DNA of 59,768 nt, taken from assembly GCF_018614525.1 (NCBI RefSeq), contig NZ_JAGGOL010000052.1, positions 1 to 59,768 of the forward strand, written 5' to 3'. Origin of the DNA: Streptomyces sp. ISL-11 (GTDB taxonomy: Bacteria; Actinomycetota; Actinomycetes; Streptomycetales; Streptomycetaceae). Positions 8,101 to 17,137 of the stretch are shown in pieces. Position 1 is the first letter of the stretch. Each line of letters starts with the position of its first letter. Both the position numbers and the translations under genes were made by a program. The notes beneath the pieces were generated by a model. That model did not search any database. It was given only the letters and a program-made list of their open reading frames with translations, and was not told where the DNA came from.

Positions 8101-11100
8101 GCGGTGCCGTGGGCGGATGCCTCCAGCGTCCACACGCAGGTGGCGTTCAATCCCGACGACGGGCGGCTGACCATCACCAGCACCGACCCACACAGTCGCG
8201 AACCTCGCCCGCACGTGCGTGCACGCGTGCGTGCACGGCTGGGAACCGCCCCTGAACCCTCAGACGTAGCCCGCATTCGGGAGCGTTGCCCTCAGCACGT
8301 GTCTGCTGCCGACCAGTACACGGAACTGGACCGGCTGGGTCTGAGGTATGGGCCGGCGTTCCAGGTGCTGACCGAGTTGAACGCGGGCGAGGGGGAAGTG
8401 CTGGCCCGCTACGACCACGGCTCAGCCGATACGCAGTTCGCCGTGCATCCGGCACTGCTGGACGGGGCCCTGCAAGCCGGGACGCCGCTCTTGAGGAACA
8501 AGGTGCTCGACGGGAAGACGGCCTACTTGCCGTCGGGCATCGCAGGGGTGCGGTGCTGGCGCACTCCCTCCCCTCAGGGCATCATTCATGTGCGCGAGCG
8601 GTCTTACACGGCTGCAGAGGCGTGCTGGGATATCACCGTTGTCGACGAGGACGGCACTGTCAGCGTCGAGTTGGAAGGGTGCCGCCTACGCCGGTTCACT
8701 CACCCCGACCACGCGCCCATCCTGCACCAGCACACCGAGATGCGCGCCGCTCCGTTGCGCCGCACACCGGCCACGACCAGTCCGCTGCCCACGGCGACGC
8801 ACCTCGCCGCGGAGTGCGCAGAACTGATCGCCGAACGGCGCCATGCTGTCGCACCCCTGCAGATGGAGGCCGCGTTCGCCCTGCTCAACAACGCATACGT
8901 GCATTCTGTTGCCGGAGCGGCTGCTGAATTCCTGCCAGACCCCGCAGCACCCTTCACCATTGCGGACTTGGTCCAAGGGGGGCTGCAACCGAAGTTCACC
9001 GCGAAGTTCGAGCACGCGATGTCGATGCAGGAGTGGCGCAGCATCGCCGAACCGGTCGGTGCCGGTGCGTGGCGGCTGACCTCTGCCCCGCGAGTGCAGG
9101 CCCTCTACGGCGAGGCAGCACGCCACCACACCAGCTTTGGCGGCCTGTTCGTGCTCAGCGCACGAAACCATCTGAACAACAGCGCTATCCTGCGCGGTGC
9201 GGCGGACGCTCTGAAGGTACTGGCCTCGGACGGCGCGGTACCCGCCCTGGAGCAGTTCTACGACATCGCGCCAGTGGTTCGTTTCTACAACGGGGCCGCG
9301 CAGGTGTTCGTGCGCGAGATGGTGCGGAGGTGGCCGGCTGACTGGCCCCTGCGGGTGCTGGAAGTTGGGGCCGGCACCGGCGGCATGACCAGCGCTCTGC
9401 TGCCCCTGCTGCCGGCAGACCGCACCACCTACCTCTACACCGACCTCTCCCCCTACTTCCTGCCGCGCGCACAGCAGCGCTTCGGGCACTACGACTTCGT
9501 CCAGTACGGCACCTTCGATCTGGACGCCGAGCCGGCCGAACAGGACCTGATCGAGGGCAGCTTCGACCTGGTCATCGCGGCCAACGCCTTGCACACCAGC
9601 AAGGACCTCACCGCCGCGGTACGCCGGGTCGCCGCCCTACTGGCACCCGGCGGGAAAATGCTGGCCTTCGAAGCACATTCCACCGACGCCCTGGCCCCCT
9701 TCTTCGGCCTGCTGGACAGCATCTGGCATCACCGCACGGACCACTCGCTGCGCCCGGTTTCCGCTCTGCTGCCCAGCGCGGCCTGGCCGGAACTCCTCAT
9801 GCGCTGTGGGTTCGACGACGTCGCGCAGGAGCGTCAGGAGGGCGGACCCCTCGGTGAGGGCCTGTCGGTTCTGCTGGCCACTGCTTCCAGCAAGCCCCGC
9901 CCTGGTTCTGGCCCGGCAACGGACCAGGACGAGCATGCGCCCTGCACCGTGGTGCTGGCCAGCGAAGCGCCCAGTGAGGAGCTGTTGGCTACAACGGTGG
10001 AAGCAGAACTGGCCAGCAGCGGAAAGTGTGCCGTCCGACGCATCCGAGCCAGTGAGAACACTGGCGACTGGGACTCCGCACTCACCGCGGTGGATGGAGA
10101 GGTTCACCTGCTCCTGCTCTTGGCGGACACCGCCTGCGAGGACCCGCGGGAGCTGCCGGCCCACGCCGCCCGGCGGGCCGCAATCCTGCGCGCCATGGCG
10201 CACGCGTGCCGGCGGACAGCCTCGGCTTCCCCCGGCTGGCTGTGGCTCATCACCCGGCCCAGCGGTGCGTTGCCCGCGCCCGAGCAGCCCACCACGCCAG
10301 CCGATGCGGTTGCGTGGGGCATCGCACGCACACTGGCCAACGAATGCCCAGATCTCCAGGTGCGCCGCATCAGCCTGGAGCGCTCCAAGGATCAGAGCAG
10401 CGACGCGCGGCGGCTCGCCGACGAGTTGCGCGCACGCACCGAGGAAACCGAAGTAGCCCTGACCCATGGGGGCCGGTTTGTTCCCCGCGCACTGCCTCTG
10501 CCTGCCGCCACCGGCCGAACCCCGCATAGCTATGCCCTGAGCGTGCGCACTCCTGGACTGTCCTACGGCCTCGCGTGGGAAGGCACAGAGCCTGCCGTCC
10601 CCGGCCGGGAAGAGGTCGCCGTGGCTGTGCGCGCTACGGCGCTGAACTACCGTGACATCATGATCGCGGTCGGACTGCTGCCTCCCGAGGCACAGGAGCA
10701 CACGCCGTCCAGTGTGCCCGGTTTCGAATGCGCTGGTGTGGTGACCGCGGTCGGAGAGCGAGTCAGCGGGTTGCAGGTTGGCGACCGGGTGTACGGGATG
10801 GCGCTTGGCGCCCTGGCCTCGCACGCCATTGCTCCGGCACAGGCGTTTCACCGGATGCCGCAGAACATGACCTTCGAAGCCGCGGCCACGATTCCGATCG
10901 CCTTCTCCACCGTCCACTACAGCCTGGAGCACTTGGCGCGGCTGCGCGAGGGAGAGACCGTGCTGGTCCACGGGGGCGCTGGCGGCATCGGGCTGGCCGT
11001 CCTGCAGTTCGCCGCCCTGCGCGGGGCGCACGTCATCGCCACCGCGGGCACCGAAGCCAAGCGTGACCTGCTGCGCATGCTCGGGGTGCAGCACGTCATG

Positions 11101-12720
11101 GACTCGCGCAGCCTCGACTTCGCCCCCGAGACCATGCGGTTCACGCAGGGCCGCGGCGTCGACGTGGTGGTCAATTCCCTTGCCGGTGAGGCCATCAGCC
11201 GCAGTCTGGAGTTGCTACGCCCTGGTGGCCGATTCATCGAACTAGGCAAACGCGACATCCTGGATAACAACCCGCTGTCCCTGCGCCCTTTCTACGACAA
11301 CCTCGCCTTCTTCGGCGTCGACCTCACCATCCTCGTGCAACAGCCCGACGTGGCCCTCACACTGACAGAAGAGGTCCATCGGCGCGTTGAGACCGGTGAC
11401 TACCGGCCCTTGCTGCACTGCGTCTATCCGGCCGCCCGGGTGGCGGAAGCGTTCGAGCTGATGCAGCACTCCCGCCATGTCGGGAAAGTCGTCGTCGCCT
11501 TCGACCCGATGGACGAACCTCCCGCGGTGGAACCCGCTCCCCAACACGTGCAACTCGACCCGAACGGCACCTACCTGATCACCGGCGGCCTCAGCGGGTT
11601 CGGTGCCGCCACCGCCCGGTGGCTGGCCGACCGCGGCGCCCGTCACCTCAGCCTGGTCAGCCGGCGCGGCCACCACGCCCCCGAAGCCCCCGCACTCCTG
11701 GAAGAACTGACCCGGCGTGGCGTGCACGCACATGCCTGTGCCCGCGACGTCACCGACGAAGACCGTATGCGCGTGCTCCTCGATGACATCGACACAAGCG
11801 GCCATCCGCTGCGCGGCGTGGTGCACTGTGCCATGCACCTGGACGACGCGCCACTGGAGGAGCTGACCGCCGAACGTTTTACCGCAGTGATCGCTCCCAA
11901 GGCACAGGGGGCCGCGGTTCTAGACAAGCTTACTCGCAGCCGGGATCTCGACCTGTTCCTCATGGTCTCCTCGGTGTCCGCGGACGTCGGCAACATTCAG
12001 CAGGCCCCGTATGCGGCCGGCAATCTCTTTCTCGAAGCACTGGTCCGTCAACGGCGTCAGGCTGGACTGCCTGCTCAGGCCATCCGCTGGGGAGCACTGG
12101 ATGAGACTGGCTACGTCGTCCGCGAGAATCTCGGCGCCCAGCTCGCCGCTGTGGGGATGGAGCCACTCGGTCTGAGAGATGCCTTCGCCGCCCTCGATGA
12201 CGTACTCACCCGGCACGTCCCCGTATCCGGTGTCGCCCGCTGGAACTGGACCCAGTTCCGCGGTCTGCTGAGCTCAGCCAGCGAGGCCCGATACAGCCTT
12301 CTCATCCCGCCGAACGAAGAAATCGACGGCCAGACGCAAGAGGCATTCCTGGCCTCCCTGACAGCCATGTCGCCCGAGGAAGCCCGCGCGGCACTACAGA
12401 AGGCCATCACACAGGCCCTCGCCAAGGCCATGCAGATTGAACCCGACGAACTCGACCCGCAGCGGCGCCTCACCGACCTTGGAATCGACTCCCTCATGGC
12501 CACCGAACTCCTGGTATCGGTACGCCAGCAGTTCGACGTCGACGTCCCCCCGATGGAACTCCTGCGCGGCGGCTCCACCCTCCACGACCTCACCACCCTA
12601 ATCCTGCTGCGCCTGGGACTCGCCACCCCAACCACACCCGGCCCCGCTGGCGACACCACCGGCGCCCGGCTTCCCTCCCAACCCACCCCGGCCAAGCCAA
12701 CCGCCGACCTCCCCACCTGA
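5158..12720 (+). CDS. Single-module highly reducing type I PKS (KS-AT-DH-cMT-ER-KR-ACP)
   Basis: 2520 residues from GTG 5158 (GGAG at 5144-5147); an earlier in-frame TTG at 5122 is less likely. Domains by residue: KS ~10-430, Cys182 (DTACSSSL), His317 (EAHGTGT), His355 (KSNLGHLE). AT ~550-820, Ser641 (GHSVGE) with YAFH at 740-743, pointing to malonyl-CoA. DH ~905-1180, His941 (DHKIAGSVIMP), Asp1102. C-methyltransferase ~1240-1580 with LEVGAGTGG near 1401. A structural pseudo-KR region, then ER ~1795-2115 (HGGAGGIG at 1938) and KR ~2135-2365 (TGGLSGFG at 2142, Tyr2285, Asn2289, LDD suggesting B-type). ACP follows, with Ser2445 (LGIDSLM). All catalytic residues are present and there is no thioesterase or loading domain. 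This order matches fungal LovF-type iterative synthases. A reduced, alpha-methylated acyl chain made iteratively is the likely product, released by a partner not seen here. Confidence 0.95.
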   Translation: MNARISPERDQQIAIVGAACRLPGGIVNLDGLWQALEQEQDLIGEAPAERFDRDRFVDLDMPRPGKSYTAAGGFLDDVASFDADYFGITPKEAARMDPQHRMLLELAVEALDDAALPFGVLAGSDTAVFVGISDASYAALQMMQQRSVNAYTMAGGASSLAANRISHFLDLRGPSMAIDTACSSSLVALDRACRTLHDGTSRTVLAAGANMLLSPYHYVGFSQAAMLSKQGRCAVFSANADGFVRAEGGGVVVLKRLQDALADGDRIHGVIVGSGSNSDGRTPGVSLPNPDAQEELLHTVYAQAGADPKDLVYLEAHGTGTLVGDPAECRAIGRALGARRSTVLPIGSVKSNLGHLEPASGMAGLFKALLVLRHGLTPATLHTQPANPDIDFAALNLEPVAQATALEPVDRPLVGVNSFGFGGSNAHVILTAAPAAPIVRQRGGSEEAPLRPVTVSAHSRQALQEAAARMSAHLKKTDPADFYDLAHTASVRRGLHRQRAVVLAQGPQEAAQRLARLFTRREADEEQSTQSLPGAEWSGAIGKAVERGRVAFVFSGNGSQWAGMAAGLLAHDAAFRDAVHEVDAVLRPHLGWSVAERLHTVTAEEMAATEVAQPLLFVVQVGVAAVLRRRGIIPRAVLGHSVGEVAAAHAAGALSLEQAALVITERSRAQARTAGNGRMAALALPPGQVTEVLADYQGVELAAVNSAQDVTVAGPADEVLRLAADMDARGLACTVLELDYAFHSSTMDPLQQLLREALEGLAPSSTRIPLYSTVTGKKADGTELDGAHWWRNVRAPVQFSSALDAALADGADVLVEIGPHPVLRSYLRRAAAQEQAEVAVAPTLRREACGTAALRHTVEAVMAAGADLDWGVYFPQPGQVADLPAYPWQRKRHWQGAAQDWVRTSGSGLIDHPLLGERMPGPHPVWHGAIEPALVPWLVDHKIAGSVIMPGAGYVEMALAAGQLALNAPVEVDHLQIAAPLAVPWADASSVHTQVAFNPDDGRLTITSTDPHSREPRPHVRARVRARLGTAPEPSDVARIRERCPQHVSAADQYTELDRLGLRYGPAFQVLTELNAGEGEVLARYDHGSADTQFAVHPALLDGALQAGTPLLRNKVLDGKTAYLPSGIAGVRCWRTPSPQGIIHVRERSYTAAEACWDITVVDEDGTVSVELEGCRLRRFTHPDHAPILHQHTEMRAAPLRRTPATTSPLPTATHLAAECAELIAERRHAVAPLQMEAAFALLNNAYVHSVAGAAAEFLPDPAAPFTIADLVQGGLQPKFTAKFEHAMSMQEWRSIAEPVGAGAWRLTSAPRVQALYGEAARHHTSFGGLFVLSARNHLNNSAILRGAADALKVLASDGAVPALEQFYDIAPVVRFYNGAAQVFVREMVRRWPADWPLRVLEVGAGTGGMTSALLPLLPADRTTYLYTDLSPYFLPRAQQRFGHYDFVQYGTFDLDAEPAEQDLIEGSFDLVIAANALHTSKDLTAAVRRVAALLAPGGKMLAFEAHSTDALAPFFGLLDSIWHHRTDHSLRPVSALLPSAAWPELLMRCGFDDVAQERQEGGPLGEGLSVLLATASSKPRPGSGPATDQDEHAPCTVVLASEAPSEELLATTVEAELASSGKCAVRRIRASENTGDWDSALTAVDGEVHLLLLLADTACEDPRELPAHAARRAAILRAMAHACRRTASASPGWLWLITRPSGALPAPEQPTTPADAVAWGIARTLANECPDLQVRRISLERSKDQSSDARRLADELRARTEETEVALTHGGRFVPRALPLPAATGRTPHSYALSVRTPGLSYGLAWEGTEPAVPGREEVAVAVRATALNYRDIMIAVGLLPPEAQEHTPSSVPGFECAGVVTAVGERVSGLQVGDRVYGMALGALASHAIAPAQAFHRMPQNMTFEAAATIPIAFSTVHYSLEHLARLREGETVLVHGGAGGIGLAVLQFAALRGAHVIATAGTEAKRDLLRMLGVQHVMDSRSLDFAPETMRFTQGRGVDVVVNSLAGEAISRSLELLRPGGRFIELGKRDILDNNPLSLRPFYDNLAFFGVDLTILVQQPDVALTLTEEVHRRVETGDYRPLLHCVYPAARVAEAFELMQHSRHVGKVVVAFDPMDEPPAVEPAPQHVQLDPNGTYLITGGLSGFGAATARWLADRGARHLSLVSRRGHHAPEAPALLEELTRRGVHAHACARDVTDEDRMRVLLDDIDTSGHPLRGVVHCAMHLDDAPLEELTAERFTAVIAPKAQGAAVLDKLTRSRDLDLFLMVSSVSADVGNIQQAPYAAGNLFLEALVRQRRQAGLPAQAIRWGALDETGYVVRENLGAQLAAVGMEPLGLRDAFAALDDVLTRHVPVSGVARWNWTQFRGLLSSASEARYSLLIPPNEEIDGQTQEAFLASLTAMSPEEARAALQKAITQALAKAMQIEPDELDPQRRLTDLGIDSLMATELLVSVRQQFDVDVPPMELLRGGSTLHDLTTLILLRLGLATPTTPGPAGDTTGARLPSQPTPAKPTADLPT

Positions 12721-12790
12721 CGGTCAGGCACCCAGACCCACCGACTACCGACCGGGGTAAGCGACCAGCCGACGCACACCGGCATGAGCC

Positions 12791-13357
12791 ATGCCGGAGC
12801 GATCGGCGGGCCGCCCACCGGGTCTGTCCAGTAGACGGCTCTGTCTCACATTCAGCTACAGCACCGTCCGCGACTTCGCCCGTCCCCTCCGCGACGGCAC
12901 CCGGCCACCTACAGCACGACCACCAGCCCCACGGACAGCAGCCCGCTGGAGCACCAGCCACCCCGACCACCTGACCGAGGACGACAAACAGCTGCTCAAG
13001 GTGCTCTTGACGCTCTGCCCGGAGCTGGCCGCCACCGCTGTCCATGTGCGTTCCTTCGCGACCCTGATGAACAATTGCGAAGGCGAGCGTCTGCCTGAGT
13101 GGATCAGAACCGTCCGGGACGACGAGCAGTGCGGCCTTCGCACCTTCGCCGCCGGACTCGAAAGCGACATCGACGCCGTCGTCTTCGGCATGAGCAACCC
13201 ATGGAACTCGGGACCCGTGGAAGGCAGAGTGAACGACCTGAAAGCCCTCAAACGCGGCGTCTTCGGCCGAGCCGGCGTCCCTCTCCTCCGCAAGCGGCTC
13301 CTCCTCATTGCCGCCGACCGCAGATCACACCGCGTGACAACAGCAGCAGCCCGCTGA
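12791..13357 (+). pseudogene. ISL3 family transposase, 5'-truncated
   Basis: Homology to ISL3 transposases begins near 12850 (SYSTVRDFARPLRDGT) and runs to a normal C-terminus (FGMSNPWNSGPVEGRVNDLK then KRLLLIAADRR). The PWNSGPVEG..N segment is a family hallmark of the C-terminal catalytic part. The N-terminal zinc-finger and first catalytic residues are absent, and about 70 bp separate the piece from the PKS stop. It is a non-autonomous remnant that probably reflects rearrangement at the PKS right edge. Confidence 0.85.
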
Positions 13358-13395
13358 TCCTCTTCACGGAAGGTGTGCCAGAGCCGGTGAATGGG

Positions 13396-13465
13396 GGGCC
13401 TTGACCCCTGATCTCAGATCCTCAAGATCCACATCTCAAGTGTCCAAGATCAGGGGTCAAGGCCC
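13396..13465. repeat. Perfect 19-bp inverted repeat
   Basis: Arms at 13396-13414 and 13447-13465 are exact reverse complements (GGGCCTTGACCCCTGATCT) and enclose 32 bases. The repeat sits between the ISL3 remnant and the next genes. It could be a bidirectional terminator or a pair of IS/MITE-like ends. Confidence 0.65.
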
Positions 13466-13473
13466 GGGCACGG

Positions 13474-13677
13474 ATGGCGTTCCTCCTGGCACACCACGAC
13501 GGCAACGCCGCCCAGGCAGCCCTCCTCTTGGACACCCGCGCCGGTGTGGTGCGCCGTCATGCCGGGGCCGGCCACTGCGGCGCCCAGCCCCGGCTGCGCC
13601 GGGCCCTGTACGGCCGTTGTCATGGATCTGGTGTGCCCGCGGTGTCTGGCCGACCCGGCGGAGGAGGAGGCGCGTGA
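13474..13677 (+). CDS. Small hypothetical protein, possibly frameshifted
   Basis: 67 residues starting MAFLLAHHDGNAAQAALLLD, a helix-rich beginning that reads naturally. From about 13600 codon usage becomes poor in this frame. The +1 frame there reads better (MDLVCPRCLADPAEEEAREAE, a Cys-pair protein from 13622). Either two overlapping small genes or one frameshifted gene is present. The stop overlaps the GTG of the following HTH gene. Function is unknown. Confidence 0.3.
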   Translation: MAFLLAHHDGNAAQAALLLDTRAGVVRRHAGAGHCGAQPRLRRALYGRCHGSGVPAVSGRPGGGGGA

Positions 13678-13988
13678 GGCGGAGCGCGAGGCCCGGCGAG
13701 GTCCGCGCCGGTCTGGAGGAGTCGTTGCGGCTGACGGTGGCGGCGTTGATGCAGGCGACGGGGGACTCGCAGAGGTCGGTCGCGGAGGTACTGGGCATTA
13801 CCCAGACGCAGGTCTCGCGCCGGCAGTCGGGTGCCACCTCGTGGAGCCTGCGCGATGCCGACGTCCTGGCCTCGCACTACGGCATCGGCGTACTGGACCT
13901 GCTGTCCGGGCCGACGAGGGCCTGCGAAGTGCTGCCCGAGGACCGGCGACGCGGCACCCGGCCGGTGCCGAAGGGTGCGGTCCGGTGA
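13674..13988 (+). CDS. Helix-turn-helix protein
   Basis: 104 residues from GTG 13674, with a GGAGGAGG site immediately upstream. The core (LTVAALMQATGDSQRSVAEV, then LGITQTQVSRRQSG) is a clear helix-turn-helix of the XRE/sigma-like type, followed by SLRDADVLASHYGIGVLDLL. It overlaps the next gene, also an HTH protein, by GTGA. Similar HTH pairs are frequent in Streptomyces plasmid-like and telomere-proximal DNA. It is probably a DNA-binding regulator; the target is unknown. Confidence 0.65.
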   Translation: MRRSARPGEVRAGLEESLRLTVAALMQATGDSQRSVAEVLGITQTQVSRRQSGATSWSLRDADVLASHYGIGVLDLLSGPTRACEVLPEDRRRGTRPVPKGAVR

Positions 13989-15665
13989 GTGACTTCGACG
14001 CGATCGACTCCCTCCTCGCCACCGTCGGGCCCCAAGCCGGACTCCCGGCGCCGGAGCAGCGGCGGGAGCTGCGGGAGCGGGCCCGCCTGTCGAAGGCGCA
14101 GGTGGCCCGGGCGCTCGGCGTGAGCCCGAGCACGGTCACGGGGTGGGAGAAGGACAGGGGCCCCTCCGGCGAGCTCCGCACCAAATACGCGTATCTCCTG
14201 GACGGCCTGGCCGCGAAGTTCGCCGCTGAGAGGGGGCCAAAGACCGCTCCGGCTCCCGGGCCGGAGGCGGTTCCCGCTGCCGGCCCCGCTGCTCCCTCAG
14301 CCGGAGCCCCGACGGCTGACGGCCCCTCGCCGGAGTCCACCGAACCGGCCGAGCCCGCGGGCCCGGATGGACCTGCGGAGGGCGGTGACGGCGACGAGGT
14401 GGAAGGCGTGCAGGGCCGGGGCAACGTGTTCGCCGAGCTGGGTCTGGCCTACATCGGCCCGGTCGACGGTCACGATGTCCAGGCCGCGGAGCATGCCCTG
14501 GCGCAGGCCCGCTGCCTGGGGCGGCCGGCGCTCATGCACGTAGTGACGGTCAAGGGCAAGGGGTATCCCCCGGCGGAGGCCGACGAGGCGGACTGCTTCC
14601 ACGCTGTCGGCGTCATCGCCCCGGCCACCGGCAAGCCCCCCCCCCCCCGCGACCGCCGCCTACCGGCCGGCACCGGCCGCCCGGAGCTGGACCAGTGTCT
14701 TCTCCGAGGAGCTGCTCACCCTCGCCGGCGAACGTGAGGACCTTGTCGCCGTCACCGCGTCCATGCTCCGGCCGACCGGTCTGCACCCGATGGCAGTCCG
14801 GTTCCCCGACCGGGTCTTCGACGTGGGAATCGCCGAGCAGCACGCCGTCACCAGCGCGGCCGGCCTGGCGATGGGCGGCTGTCACCCGGTGGTCGCCGTC
14901 TACGCCACCTTCCTCAACCGCGCGTTCGACCAGGTGCTGATGGATGTGGCCCTGCATCAACTGCCGGTAACCTTCGTGCTGGACCGCGCCGGTATCACCG
15001 GCCCGGACGGCCCCTCGCACCACGGCATGTGGGACCTGAGCATCCTGGCCCCGGTCCCGGGCATGCGCGTGGCCGCCCCCCGGGACGCGGCGCGCCTGAG
15101 GGAACTGCTGCGTGAAGCCGTCGCCGTCAGCGATGGGCCGACCGCACTGCGGCTGCCCAAGGCCACCACCGGTGCGGACATCGAGGCACTGGTACGGATG
15201 GACGGTCTGGACATCCTTCACCGCAGCACCCGGCGCCCCCTCGACGTCCTGCTGGTCTGCGTCGGAGCCACCGCGCCCGCGACCCTCGAGGCCGCCCGCC
15301 GCCTGGAGGAAGCCGAAGGCATCGGCTCCACCGTGGTCGACCCCCGCTGGGCCATCCCCGTCAACTCCGCCCTCCTCCACCTGGCCGCCCGTCACCGTCT
15401 GGCCGTCACGATTGAGGACAACACGCGCACCGGCGGCTTCGGCACCCTCCTGGCCCATGCCTGTACCGACGCCGCCATCACCACCCCGGTCCACAACATC
15501 GGACTGCCCCGCGCATTCGTCCCTCAGGGAACGCGTACCGGTCTGCTCGCCCAGACCGGCCTCGGCCCGGCCGGCATCACCGAAACGGTCCTGCACGTCC
15601 GCGCCGCCCTCACCACGTACGGCCTCACCCCCTCGCAAGCCACCTCCAGGCACGCGGAGGCCTCG
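13985..15665 (+). pseudogene. HTH protein fused to an N-terminally truncated, frameshifted DXS
   Basis: Residues 1-80 form a Tap-like XRE helix-turn-helix (LSKAQVARALGVSPSTVTGW), followed by a Pro/Ala-rich linker to ~145. The frame then continues into 1-deoxy-D-xylulose-5-phosphate synthase at FAELGLAYIGPVDGHD, which corresponds to about residue 275 of a normal DXS. The thiamine-diphosphate-binding half is therefore missing. A run of 13 C at 14636-14648 shifts the frame; with 12 C the reading continues into [35 protein letters not shown] and [20 protein letters not shown]. No stop separates this frame from IspG. It is unlikely to be an active DXS. The shift may be a sequencing error or real. 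Confidence 0.8.
14636..14648. repeat. C13 homopolymer at a frameshift
   Basis: Thirteen consecutive C within the DXS-like reading frame. Removing one C joins the upstream and downstream DXS frames exactly, so this tract is where the frame breaks. It may be slippage-prone in the cell or a base-calling error. Confidence 0.85.
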
Positions 15666-16685
15666 ATGACCACTGACCTCGGCATGCCCGATCCACCCCC
15701 CACAACGCCGGAGCGCCGCCAAACCCGACAGATCCATGTCGGCGATGTCCCTGTCGGGGGTGGCGCTCCGGTCTCCGTCCAGACCATGACCACCACCCTC
15801 ACCGCTGACGTCGACGCCACCTTGCAGCAGATCGCCGAGGTCACCGCCGCCGGCTGCGACATCGTACGCGTCGCCGTTCCCTCCCAGGACGACGCCGACG
15901 CCCTGCCGGCCATCGCGGCCCGCTCCCCGATCCCGGTGATCGCCGACATCCACATCCAGCCCCGCTACGTCTTCGCCGCCATCGACGCCGGCTGCGCCGC
16001 CGTCCGCGTCAACCCCGGGAACATCAAGAAGTTCGACGACAAGGTCGCCGAGATCGCGCAGGCGGCCTCGGCGGCTGGCGTGCCGATCCGGATCGGAGTC
16101 AACGCCGGCTCGCTCGACCCCCGCCTGCTCGCCCGGCACGGTGCGGCCACACCCCAGGCACTCGCGGAGTCGGCCCTGTGGGAATGCGCCCTGTTCGAGG
16201 AACACGGCTTTCGCGACATCAAGATCGCTGTCAAGCACCACGACCCCATGACCATGGTCGCCGCGAACCGGATCCTCGCCGAACAGTGCGACTACCCCCT
16301 GCATCTGGGCGTCACCGAAGCGGGCCCCGCCTTCCAGGGATCCGTCAAATCCGCCGTGGCCTTCGCCGTCCTCCTCGCCGACGGCATCGGGGACACCATC
16401 CGTGTCTCCCTCTCCGCACACCCGGTCGAACAGGTTAAAGCCGCCTTCGACGGCTTCCCCCACCCGTTGCGCGTCGCGGTCATGGGCTGTGTCGTCAACG
16501 GCCCCGGCGAGGCCCGCGAAGCCGACCTCGGCGTCTCCAGCGGCAACGGCAAAGGCCAGATCTTCGTCCACGGAAAAGTCGTCGCCACCGTCCCCGAGAA
16601 CAAAATCGTCGACACCCCCCTCGAACACGCCCTGCGGCTCACCGAACCGGGCGACGAACAGCCGACGGAGGCACCAGTGCCATGA
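15666..16685 (+). CDS. ispG: IspG-like protein (4-hydroxy-3-methylbut-2-enyl diphosphate synthase) with internal deletion
   Basis: 339 residues versus about 385 in actinomycete IspG. IspG reduces MEcPP to HMBPP in the MEP isoprenoid pathway using a [4Fe-4S] cluster held by three Cys and a Glu. The TIM-barrel part is well conserved ([45 protein letters not shown]). The end carries [20 protein letters not shown] with one ligand Cys (~275). Between [11 protein letters not shown] and PLRVAVMGC about 40 residues are missing, including the CPSC motif that supplies the other two cluster cysteines. It is probably inactive or altered. The upstream DXS frame enters without a stop, but ATG 15666 has GGAGG five bases before it. 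Confidence 0.85.
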   Translation: MTTDLGMPDPPPTTPERRQTRQIHVGDVPVGGGAPVSVQTMTTTLTADVDATLQQIAEVTAAGCDIVRVAVPSQDDADALPAIAARSPIPVIADIHIQPRYVFAAIDAGCAAVRVNPGNIKKFDDKVAEIAQAASAAGVPIRIGVNAGSLDPRLLARHGAATPQALAESALWECALFEEHGFRDIKIAVKHHDPMTMVAANRILAEQCDYPLHLGVTEAGPAFQGSVKSAVAFAVLLADGIGDTIRVSLSAHPVEQVKAAFDGFPHPLRVAVMGCVVNGPGEAREADLGVSSGNGKGQIFVHGKVVATVPENKIVDTPLEHALRLTEPGDEQPTEAPVP

Positions 16686-16768
16686 CCGCATCCATGGGCT
16701 CCCTCACCGGCCTTGTCAAGTTGCTGGTGCGGCTGGCGGGTTGGGGCGTCCTGATGGTGTGTGGGTAG
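16682..16768 (+). other. Short remnant overlapping the ispG stop
   Basis: An ATG overlapping the IspG stop (ATGA) opens a 28-codon frame ([20 protein letters not shown]) ending at TAG 16768. Further on, to about 16882, a frame reads TPLALVRAGARFEYGLLVER before its stop. This looks like a coupled third gene of the isoprenoid operon now reduced to fragments. The family is not recognised. Confidence 0.3.
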
Positions 16769-17137
16769 TTCCGCTCAGGCCCGCTGGCGAGCGGTCACCG
16801 CACCACGCCCCTCGCCCTCGTCCGAGCCGGCGCCCGCTTCGAGTACGGCCTCCTCGTCGAACGGGACAAGACCCTCGCAGCGTGATCCACCTCAACTGAT
16901 CCACAGGTCTTGACAATTACTCGTATGCGTCCGGGACAAGTTGCAGCGTGCCGGATCAAAGAGCTGTCAGTCAGAGAACCTGCAGGCCAGTAGCTTCAGG
17001 ACGTCATCCGCAAACAGTTGACGCATCACAGTTCAGAAGGCTCTGCAACCACCGACCCCAACTCATCTGCTGCCGGCCGTGACACGGTTGCCAGCAGGGC
17101 TCGGGGACTTGGCGGCCCCCCATCCCGCCGGCGCTCA

